From Phoronis australis (taxonomy: Eukaryota; Phoronida; Phoronidae), in assembly GCA_002633005.1 (NCBI GenBank), contig NMRA01000009.1:961661-1025660 (forward strand): a DNA stretch of 64,000 nt, in the 5' to 3' direction. The notes under the pieces are model-generated. The model searched no databases. It was not told the origin of the DNA and worked only from the letters and a program-made list of their open reading frames with translations. This document shows, piece after piece, positions 34,201-46,200 of the stretch; positions within the stretch are counted from its first letter, which is position 1; each line of letters opens with the position of its first letter. Made by a program: the position numbers and the translations under genes.

Positions 34201-37200
34201 GACAGGTTCTCACTCTTATATCCTATAACACCTTGCAAGACTGGCATCTTGAATTTGGCAAATTAATGTACTCCTATGAACGTGCAGATGACAACTTTTT
34301 TCAGGTGGATCCAACTACCACTGTGCCTTCTAGTGGCAACTTTATTTCATTATGTTTGCCTCTGCATCTTCATAGTTCATTTTGATGGATTTTCATGAAA
34401 TTTTACTAATAGATTTTTATTAGGGAGACAATAATACATTTCTATTGTCAGACAAGTTTGACTTATTCTGTGTCATATAATGGTCGTTGTTATGGTACTG
34501 AAAACACCCTAGAAGCATTATGGTGCAGTCATGGGTCATTTTTAACTCTTTGAATTGCTCTTGGTGCTAAATTTTTAGACAATTGACTGTATATTTGGCA
34601 TTAATTTGCTCTCAAATTCAATTTCCTCACATTTCAATGTGTTGCTGTTCAGATAAGACATTTGCTTCAACTATTTGTACATCCCGTATCAGTTATCAGG
34701 TGACCTCTGCTTACAAGCTCCATGTTGGTATTTTGCAGAATCAATGACCTGACCAGTGCTATCAGCGAACAAAATAGGAAGCGAGAGGAGGCCATGCATG
34801 CTCTTGACTCGATTGGTCGAGAGAAGGAGCATGCGGCGGAAACAGAGCGAGTACGACTTCAGGCCAAGATCAGTGAGATCGCNNNNNNNNNNNNNNNNNN
34901 NNNNNNNNNNNNNNNNNNNNNNNNNNNNNNNNNNNNNNNNNNNNNNNNNNNNNNNNNNNNNNNNNNNNNNNNNNNNNNNNNNNNNNNNNNNNNNNNNNNN
35001 NNNNNNNNNNNNNNNNNNNNNNNNNNNNNNNNNNNNNNNNNNNNNNNNNNNNNNNNNNNNNNNNNNNNNNNNNNNNNNNNNNNNNNNNNNNNNNNNNNNN
35101 NNNNNNNNNNNNNNNNNNNNNNNNNNNNNNNNNNNNNNNNNNNNNNNNNNNNNNNNNNNNNNNNNNNNNNNNNNNNNNNNNNNNNNNNNNNNNNNNNNNN
35201 NNNNNNNNNNNNNNNNNNNNNNNNNNNNNNNNNNNNNNNNNNNNNNNNNNNNNNNNNNNNNNNNNNNNNNNNNNNNNNNNNNNNNNNNNNNNNNNNNNNN
35301 NNNNNNNNNNNNNNNNNNNAGTGACATGTTTTGTATGGGATCAGTGACATGTTTTGTATTGGATTAGTGACATGTTTTGTATTGGATTAGTGACATGTTT
35401 TGTATTGGATTAGTGACATGTTTTGTATTGGATTAGTGACATGTTTTAATCTGTTGTTGCCTCGTGGGGATTATTAGAAGGTAAGTCATGTTTGTGTGAT
35501 ATTTAATGAATATCATGTTTGTGTGATATTTAATGAATATCATGTTTCCTGAAACAAATCTTTTTTAAACAAAAACTGTTAAATTTAACCTTACATAACT
35601 TGAAAAATTAATGATTTTATGACAACTTATGCATCTTTGAACAAATCTGTCAGTGAGCAGTGGAAAGACTGTAAGCTCAAAAGATTTGCATAATCATGAA
35701 AAGTTGTCACATGAATGCAAAAGTTGAATTATTAGCTGTCTGGGATGATTTAATGACTAAATGATAATGTATTAAACCTTATATTTAGTAAACGTTTATT
35801 TTTAATCAAGAAAATCTCAGTTACACATGGTGAACTTTTTCAGTGGAAACTACTTTATTCTGATTAAAGAGTTAATAGGCTACACTGCTATAGTGAAAGT
35901 TCTTCTGTGCAACTGAAACAGAATTCAACATGCTCACAAAGTATTTTAGGGTTTGTTTGGAAAGATTTTAAATTTCTGTTAATACCAAAGCATTTTCTTT
36001 TAGTTTCAAATTTCAAAAAAAAAAACGATTGGTCAACTACTCGCCACTTCTTTGATTTTTCTCCCACAAGGCAAATCACATCTTATTTGGTATGGTAAGA
36101 CATAGACGTAGCATGTTTCCCTTATATGGAAAATGGGAGCGTTGACCTCAAACAACTTCAAGCAACTGCCTGTGAGCGCATGCCCACATTTATCATAAGT
36201 GGGAGGGAGATTAGAAACTCTGTGGTAACCACAGACTGAATTTTTGCTTTTGCTCTTATTTCAAAAATTGTCAATTTTGTGATTTTTTCTGGAAATTTCA
36301 TTGCGGGAAATTAAATTAAATTAATACTTTAGTCAGGAATTGTTTAAAAGATATTTTTGACGAGCTTCCGCTTTCCATGCCCCTTTAAAGTCTCGGACCA
36401 TTCTGGGCTGCTGCACTCATGGACATGCTTCAGCACTCACAGGCATGGCTCACAGATCCAAATTCTTGTTCAAAGTCAGAAACGTGGGTCACTGACTTAC
36501 AAACATAGTACCGAACTCAAAAAACAACTTATATACTCAAAAAAGTTCATCTGCTGCTAAACGCATGCCTGGTCCAACTAACATGGCTCAATGAAGTGCC
36601 CAAACTCTGTATGGAGTAATTAGTTTGTGTATTTTTCCAACTACATGACTTTTTGTGTGTATTGTTCTTATATCTTACAGCTTGATCAAATGAGAAAACA
36701 GAATGAGAGTCACTCTCAAACAGAACAGACCACATCACAACTGAGGGCGCAGATTGAAAGCAGGTGTGTGTGGTTTGACAGATCGTCTACTCTGAAATTT
36801 TTCAATTTTTCGCCACAGCTGTGTATCAAAATAACAAGGTTAAAGCCATTAATATTTACTTACTTGACAGATGGCAGTGGAACATGGCATATATTATCTT
36901 TGGACAACATACAGTATTTTACACAGATATCACTTCATTGGCAGCATTTTAATGAGTTTCATTACTTATACCGTCAAACATTTTATGAAATAAAATTAAT
37001 GTGATGCTTTATTATCACAGCATGTTTATTTCTCCCTCAGGTTATCAGAGTTAAGAGATGTTGTGGTAGACCTGCGTAACAAGCAAGACTCTGAGACACA
37101 GGAGAGGAGAATGTTGGAGCAACAACTACAAGTCAAGTAAGGCTCCTAGGTCATCATTCATCCACTGTGATATCATAATGTGCTGTGACTTTAGGCTTAG

Positions 37201-40200
37201 TTCTCTCAAATTCAGTAATTGCTATTATCATTGAAATGGCGGTTGTGCTTGAGGCTGATTTAATGCAACGGGAGATTTTTCACTATTTTGTTCCGATAAA
37301 CTAATGTCGCTCGTAAGACATGAGCAAAATCTCACCTCATCAAAATTAGGAACACACATTTCATGCTAACCTTGCAAATCTAACATTGTCTGTTTGTTTC
37401 ATGTTCAAACCCACATAGTAAGTTAATCAGACGTTATGAACTGGGTTGAAATTTGCATTATGAATCACTGCTGAGATCCTCACTGCATGAAATTATTTTG
37501 TTGGGCTTAAAAAAACAAATGTATGCGCTCTCTCAAAGCATGGGTGAACACAGTGCGTGAAATCTGTATAATATTGTTTTCTTTCAAAGGTACGAAGGTG
37601 TGCTGTAATCTTTTGTTCTCTCGCTCCGTAGTTCCTCTTACCTCATTCAAAGTTTGACTTTTGCTGCCATCTCTGTCTGGAGTCTAATGTCTCCTAGATA
37701 CTTGGCAGGATATTTATAAAATATTATAGATGTATTTCTGTGAAGCTGATGACAGATGACAGTGACTTTCGGAATGATTTAACTTTTGCTGTGTTTGCCT
37801 TTGTATCTTTGGAGTTCCATACAGATTTTCATGAAATTCAGTCGCAAGGTTTTTTTTTTGAGGTGGATATAATACCTGTGTATTTTAGACCGATTTGATG
37901 TATTCTGTGCCACCTAGTGGCCACTTTTATTATGTTTCAGTTCATTTTTGGCATTTGCCTCACTGTCAAACTGCTCAAAGAGTTATTATGAAAATTGGCA
38001 GACATGTTCCAACTGACTAGAACACGACTGATGTGGATATTCAGACATGTTCTCACTCTTATATCCTATAACACCTTGCAAGACTGGCATCTTGAATTTG
38101 GCAAATTAATGTACTCCTATGAACGTGCAGATGACTGCTTTTTTCAGGTGGATCCAACTACCACTGTGCCTTCGAGTGGCAATTTTATTTCATTACGTTT
38201 GCCTTTGCATCTTCATAGTTCATTTTGATGGGTTTTCATGAAATTTTACAAATAGATTTTTATTAGGGAGACAATAATACATTTCTATTGTCAGACAAGT
38301 TTGACTTATTCTGTGTCATATAATGGTCGTTGTTATGGTACTGAAAACACCCCTAGAAGCATTATGGTGCAGTCATGGGTCATTTTTAACTCTTTGAATT
38401 GCTCTTGGTGCTAAATTTTTAGACAATTGACTATATATTTGGCATTAATTTGCTCTCAAATTCAATTTCCTCACATTTAAATGTGTTGCTGTTCAGATAA
38501 GACATTTGCTTCAACTATTTGTACATCCCGTATCAGTTATCAGGTGACCTCTGCTTACAAGCTCCATGTTGGTATTTTGCAGAATCAATGACCTGACCAG
38601 TGCTATCAGCGAACAAAATAGGAAGCGAGAGGAGGCCATGCATGCTCTTGACTCGATTGGTCGAGAGAAGGAGCATGCGGCGGAAACAGAGCGAGTACGA
38701 CTTCAGGCCAAGATCAGTGAGATCGCCGAGGAAGTCAGTAAAAAGATATTAAGCAAGGAAATAAAGTTACGTGATGAATCACAGCAAAGGTTCTCACAAA
38801 TTGAAAAGGTAAATGATGTCGTGATTCATTGACAAATCAGGTGACATTAAGGAAATGTTTGATTTTCTTCCCAACTGTAGGATGTACTATAAAGTCAGAA
38901 AATTGACGTAGATATCTAATACTTATTATGTCAGATAACAGTATGGTAGTGCTAAATGTCAATCGTGATTGAACTTGTACTGAAAGTTCACCTAAATGAA
39001 AACGTTTTCACTGTCTTAGTAATAACTATCAAACTTTTATACATAGAGAGTGGATGAGAAAATGGTGGTAAGAGATGCATTATACATTTTATGGATCTGG
39101 TCTTAACGTTGTAATACACCTGTAGTCTAACGGATGAAACCTAAAATTTCTGTGTTGTCATGTTGTCCATCCCAATTTGTACAATCCTAAAGGTCGGAAC
39201 TAACTTTCATAAAAATATGGCCCAATGAGGTGAGTACTTTATTTGTTCCCAGTCCACAACGCTTCCAGTGAAAGCAAGATTAAACATCAAAAGTATGTTG
39301 TTTGCCAGGCTTGCATCACTGTTTGAAAACTGTTTTAAAGACACTGTCCATGTTTGCTCCTACATTCAACCAAGACACCTAAACAGTGCATGCCAATTAG
39401 TCAGTGTTTAATTGCATGAGTCACTCTTGTACTATACTAAAGGTCACATATACTTTTCCTTGCACATCCAGGAAATAAAGGTAATAATACAATGATAACT
39501 GGTCTACTATTCATGCATGCTGCACAGAGGTGGTTGTATGAAGTATTCTGATTTTATTTTCTGTCAGTGCTTGTAGGTTGGTGGGGGTTATATTGCTTGC
39601 ACCCTGATGCGCACTCTATTTGTCTTATATGTTTCACTTCGTCACTGGTGCGGCTGAAAAATCTGGAGAAATGATTTCTACTATAATTCTGACATAAGAA
39701 TCTAATTTATGTTGTATATTGACACTAATTTCTGTCATTCCTATTTTGCCTTTTCACAAACCTAGTTTAATATTGAATGTTTTTGAGACCAAAAATGGGC
39801 AAAGGGCATTGAAATATATATCGCAAGTCAAAAATGAGATTTTTAATAGGATTTTAATTGCAGTGTTGTATTGAAATTTCTCAGACACTAAGTTTTGTTT
39901 TTCAAAGCAGTGCATCATATCTGTATTCCCCATCTCACATGACTTAATTTCGATTGCTCCGTACTATTTTGCTGCCCCGCTGCATGTTGTCTGCTTATTT
40001 ATTTCATTGTCTGCTTGTTTAGTTGATTGTCTGCATGCTTGGTTGATGAGTGGCTTGGTTAACGCACATATGTTGCTTACGTCACAGTTAATGCATGCTG
40101 AGCAGCAAGCTAGGATGGATCACGAGAAAGAAACGCGCGACACATTCGAGAAGCGCTGGGAGAGCTTCAAACGTCTGTCAGACGATGAAATTCAGCAAAT

Positions 40201-43200
40201 TAAAGAGCTTCAAAAAGTGAGTTCTGCATGTTGTGTTGTGCTTTTTTGGTTACAGGTAGTTTTCAGACTAAATTAAACTTGTAGAGAACTAGTTCGTCAA
40301 ACTTGGACAAACTTGTTGCCAGCATGAGCTCTTTAGGTGAGCGTTTGTCACTTTAATGGGATGGCATTGCATATGGATACTGACTGTATACTGTTGAATG
40401 AACTTGTAAGGTTAATTGTAACATTTTGACAGAGTGCATGGAACAAAATCTGTCTAAGTTTTGCTGAAATTTAGCGCAATTTGAAAAGGGTTCTAGTCGA
40501 TAAGAAGTGATATTTAGTTGTTGTTTTGTGCATCAAATCTTCGATAGATTTCTTTGCTGCCCATTTTGTTTTGAAAACTATCTGTAACTTAATGATGTCA
40601 TAGATATATGGAATGGTTCCAGTGTCATTCTAGTGAGAAACAATAAGCACTCTCTGAATTCAGTCTCATCTCAAGAACGAACTCAGTATGAGGGAGTTTG
40701 AATTACTGCGAACAGTAACAAAGCATGTTATTTATGTCTTCCAAATTTTACTTGCTACTAGTTTAAAAAACAATCATTTTCATTTTGTAAAGCAATTACT
40801 GGACTCGCTTAGAAGATTTATAATATAACAGTTACTTAGTAGAACATTAGTTTGATGTTGGACACTTAGATTAGATTCTCATTGCCTTTACCCTGAATGG
40901 TGTGGATTAACTTTCTCCGTGCCTTTGTAGTTAATGAATTCGCTCAAATGCAGGATAACGTTTAACTTCTGGAGCCAACAATAGAGGGAGATAACAACTG
41001 CTGCAGTTATTGATTCATTGACAAACAGGATGTATGTCTCTATGGATATGACTAAAAAGTGTTTTGAAATGCACAAAACATATACGCCACACAGGTCTTT
41101 GGTACAAGGATACAAAAAATAGGCTGTAGTTTTCTTTGTTAGGTATTATTGAAACCTCTCAGCTGATAAATTATGTAGCAAGAAATTTGTTGTGAACTTT
41201 ATGAGTGACAGTTACTAGAGTTTCCCTGACATTGATCATATTGTTCCTTATATTTTCACAAACTATTTTGACTGATAAATAGATGGAGATTACCTATCAT
41301 CCAGTGCTGAAATACAATGCAGAAAAATTATGAGGTGCTTCACAGGAGTTGCAGATGCTTTAAAAAATTGGTTCTGGTTTACGAAACTTTGCTCACCATT
41401 TTTAAATAACTCCAGTGAAGATTTACGACTTTTTGCTTCACGCTTTCACTGATGTCATTCAAGTGTAGGCTTACTGTGTGGCAATGGCTGTTTGTGCTTT
41501 CAGCTTGACCGCAGGAAAACTGGTGAAACTCTGACTAAGCTGGATGAGTCCTTAAGTATACTGGAACAGGAGGGTGAACAGAACAGAAAGCATAATGATA
41601 AGATAATCACAGCTGAGATTAAATCCAGGTAATGCAAGCCACCTTGTCAGTTGGATGTATTAGTTTGCCATTATTTTCTAACAAAAAGCATATTTTGGGG
41701 ATAAAACAAGTTCTATCAGATTATGTTGAGTCACAATTTAGCAGTGTCGTCATATTCTCTGTTGTGCAACATTTTGATTCAGTTTGCCTTTTGTTACTAA
41801 TTTGTGAATGTGATATTTCTGGTATTTCCAGGAAACTACATGAGAAAGCTACCATGGACAAGATTAATGCTGTCCAAGAGAAATTGAGCATGGCAACCAC
41901 AACTCTGCAGCAGGCTGTAGGGGGCACTGTAATGCAGATGCAGAAACAAACTGAGAAGGTAGGGAAATGGGTCATTTGGGTAGTCGAGGGAAATTGGAAT
42001 GTAGGGAAAATGGGGTATATGAGGAGGTACAAACACGGCCGGGACCTGTAGGAAGGCAGGGAACATTGGGGTGTGTGAATAGACTGGGAAACAGGTGTGT
42101 GTGTGGGAAGGTAGAAGAAACATAATGATGGAAGATGAGAAGCATGGGGAACATTAGGGGGGTGTGGCCACCCAGGTAGAAACGTTGTGCATAATGGTAC
42201 TTTAAAGGTTGAGGGTGAAAGAGAGGAAAGGGAACAAGTATTATGTAACAGTTATATGAGGCTGTGCAGGAGAACAAGCATTATGTAACTGTTATGTGAG
42301 GCTGTGCAGGAGAACATGTTAGAGTTAATGTGGGAGCAACAAAATAGGGGAAAATTGGGTCAGCAAAGTTAAAAAGCACATGATGGTAGATGTGGAGGTC
42401 AATTAGGTCAACTTGTAGTAATTAGGTCAACTTGTTGTAAGGAACTCAATCTGTGTACTAAAGTATCAGTTAACTCTTTATTTTCTCTTTTAGTTTTAAT
42501 TGATCTCTAATTCTCTTACTATTATATTCTAGTTTGAAAAGGACATTGAAGATATTAGACAGAACGGCGGACGGTCTTCCATTAATGAAATGCTTCTTGA
42601 ACAAAAAGTACTTTAGCTGCTCAGTAGTTGCCTGGATTAATTGTTTGACTGGATTAATTGTTTGATATTTTAATTGTTTGGTATTTTCTTTCAGTGTTTT
42701 TACATCCCATCAACCTGCTATTATTTCGCTTTGCTGTTGTTATGGGTTTTGTGCACTGGTGTGGTTGGACTTATAATGTTGTCTCGATATTTACCATGGA
42801 AACGGCTGTGAAATGATGAATAGTGATTAAATAATTTTACCTGATTCGTCTGACATTTTTGGTGTCGTCTATAATGTTATTATTGATGTTGTTACTAACT
42901 CAGAGGTTATAGTGGCGATTCTAGTTGTTTGTAGTAGAGTGTAGGTTAGTCATTAGTTTTATTTGCTTTCTGTCGCCAATGAGTAACTGTTAGTCTACAA
43001 CTATATTAAAATATTAAGTTGCTGACATTAACATGCAGTTGTTGACATTAGCACACAGTTTTCAATGCAGGCCATAGTTGATTGTTTTATTTTAGCTCAA
43101 AAATAATTTGTTGAATTTCTCAGTAAATGTTGACCGGATTAATTTTAGTTATTTGATATCAATAACTTTTGTTAACTGAAAAACCCATTGTGTTTCAAGA

Positions 43201-46200
43201 TGTTAAACTTATACACAACTGTTTGCCAGGTGGAGGAGGTATCAGGAGAGAAACTCTCTAGGTTAGAAGATGACGTCAAAAGATTGCAGGCTAAAGTAAT
43301 GCTACATTCTCTATGTTTTGTCTTTATTGTTACTGTCAATACAAAGACCAGTCAATCTAGTGGGCTTTACTAAAGGTGGTGAAATCATTATACGTTGTCT
43401 AGAAAAGTACTAAAACAATGTCAAACAGAGCTTGGGACTGGTTTTTCATAATGAGTCTAAGGTATATTCAGTCAAAATCTATGTTCCAAATTCCACAAAT
43501 CTGACCCAAATGTCACTTAAAGTTTACCTGAGTTCATTCTACGCTTCCTGAAATTTGGCTTTCTGGGGTGTTACACGAAGTCATTGGCTTCACCATGAAC
43601 CAGGTCATACTTCTGTTTTATCTAATGATGCTTTTCTATTATAAGTGAAATGTTGACCATGAACTTGTTTAATCTGCACTCATAAGTGAAATGGTGACCA
43701 CAAACGTGTTTATATCTGCTCTCATGAGTATGATAGGAACAATATTGTCGCTTCATTGGACATCACAATTGACAACGGCCAAGCTTAGATATCCAAAATT
43801 TAAACCAAAAACACGACCATCATGTTTTTTTTATTTATATAAATGTATATAGAAGTTATGTGCGTCAGTATGTAGTCTGTTCAATACTGCTGATTGCAGG
43901 TTCCATATATGTGCGTCAGTATGTAGTCTGTTCAATACTGATGATTACAGGTTCAGACCATGCTGAAACACTGGAAGAAGGATACGGAGGCAGGTCCCTC
44001 CAGACAGAAGGGTGCTTCTCGTACAACTCAAGTAATGGTCATTGTTGACTCTTGTTGTCTGTCTTTACTTTAGGCTCTCGTCACTGTCTTGCCCTTCTTC
44101 ATTATAGGTCTATTTCAACTATTATTTATATTGCTGTGCTGTTATTTGTATTCTTTTTGGTCTTGGATATTGGATTGTTAACTGAGTCTTATGAGTGAAA
44201 AAATTTCCGCTCACATCTCTCCCTGCTGCTATTGTTTGTATGCTTGTATAGTTAACCCTTTTACAAAACTTAATTTTAAATATTGATTATCGTTTTAATT
44301 GGAGGCTGTTGTGTGTAAAAGTTTATGTAAACTTTATGTATAGCAGACATGTAGTACGGCATAGGTAGTTATCTTAATGTTACATAGTGGTAGAAAGTTG
44401 TCAAAAACCTTCACTTACTTTGTTATTTATAGCGGATCTCACAAGTTTTATCTATTCTGTCTTCCACACATATGCAGTAGTAGGTCTCTGATGTTAGATT
44501 TTGTCGTGGAAAATTTTCAGAGCTCAGAACAGTTTAACGAAGCCATGGATGCGATAGAGCGGTTGAAGTCAGATGTAGAGCGAATGAAAAATCAGCAGAG
44601 AGAACATTCACGTGGAGGTCGAAAGTCGAGTCATTTGGATGAGATGGTGACATCTCTTGAGCAATTGAAATCAGACGTAGAAGATCTCAAGAGAAAGTCG
44701 GAGAAAACACCACAAAAGTCTAGTTCAGGGCTCGGAGACATCAAACAGGCAATCACTCATTGTGTTGTGGTTTCATATAGAAGTGACATTGATTTCATGG
44801 GATGGATATTATGAAAGATATTGTGTTCATTTCAGATTAGACTTCAACTGTTGGTGGAGTTTTATAGATGTGATTATAAAGTTTTTGCTCAAGTTTCAGA
44901 TTCCAGAGTGACGTGCTGTGGGTGTGGTCTTTTTTAGTAATGCCTGTCTGTGTTGCATGATCATTTTGTTTTTATTTTTAGTGGTGCATTTGTGTCATCA
45001 GATGTGTGCAAACTTGAGGTTGCTCTGTCTGGAAAAAAATTGTGAAATATCAAAATTTAAGGATTTTCCCCATTTCTGTGCCACTCTGACGACAGAGTTT
45101 TGCATTGAGTGGTCAACATGTTGTCTTTGGTCATTTATATTTCTTTTGTAGACTTCAAACTGAGGTTTGTGTGTTTACGATAAGTGTTTCAACATTCATA
45201 CAGTGAAAGTCACCCAAACTTGTAGGGCACAATTCACTCAGATGTTTGCTTACATCCTGTTGTAATTGTTCCAATTCTAACTTGTACTTTGCCAGTTTCA
45301 TTACTTGATGACAAGCTCTCTGTCCTTTTTGTTCCAACATCTTGTGTGAGTTTTACTGTAGGCCTAATTACATGTCATTCATCTTAGACTAATGTCGACC
45401 CAGTTTTGTTATTTTTTCATTTTGTACATGTGGCTTACTTTTAGCTGTTGTTTTCAGTTAAAGGCAGACGTCAAAACCATGATTGAGGAGACTTTACAGG
45501 GTCAAGGCCAAGAAATGAAGGAGCTGCAAGACCAACTGAAGGAGATGTCGGAGAAGATAACTGAAGTCGAAGAACAATTCAAGGCCAAAATGAACAATGT
45601 AAGTTTTATAAGTTAATTAAATTTAAAGATGTTTAAAGCCATTATTGACGATAAAAATTGAATAAAGCATGATTGTAATAAAAAACTTAAGGTTTTGAGC
45701 ATAGCTTTTTTTCACAAAGGATGTGACCAATACCACCCATATGCAACTATCAAACCTTACTTTCCACCCTACCCAGCAGTTGGTCACACCTTAAGATTAG
45801 CAGCAATGCTCGACACATTGCGTTTTTAATTACAGTTTTATGTTGCCGTTCATCTTGTCATATTTTATATATTATATATTTTTATATATTTTATAACGGG
45901 CATCAAACTGGTTCTCAAAATACAAGCACATTATATCCGACTATTTCTGATTTTTATTCAACATTAATTTTTAGTGGTGTCTTGTTTCTTAAACAAGTAA
46001 AGTAAAACTTTCTTTATTCCTTTCTTTGGATATTTTGTAGTCTAGAGTTTAACTGAATATGTCTTGATTTTTTGAAATTATCATTAGATGGTATTCTGTA
46101 ACCAAGTTGTTTTGTTTCATTCCAACATGCTTGCTAACAGTACATTTCAAAGCATTGATGAACCTCTTCACTTTGATGCAGCTCTAGATTGAGTTCACCA

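Larger units (their letters stand above)
35320..38725. repeat. Second copy (B) of 31491-34882, probable other haplotype
   Basis: Colinear with copy A through three exons, with scattered SNPs and small indels (for example tacatacaatgtacacatgg against tacacatgg). Copy A stops exactly at the gap while copy B continues into unique sequence. Confidence 0.9.

Noticed and set aside
31491-38725. True internal gene duplication of exons 3-5
   Set aside because: Copies abut an N gap and differ like alleles; haplotype assembly artefact is simpler. Kept as a finding to be tested.
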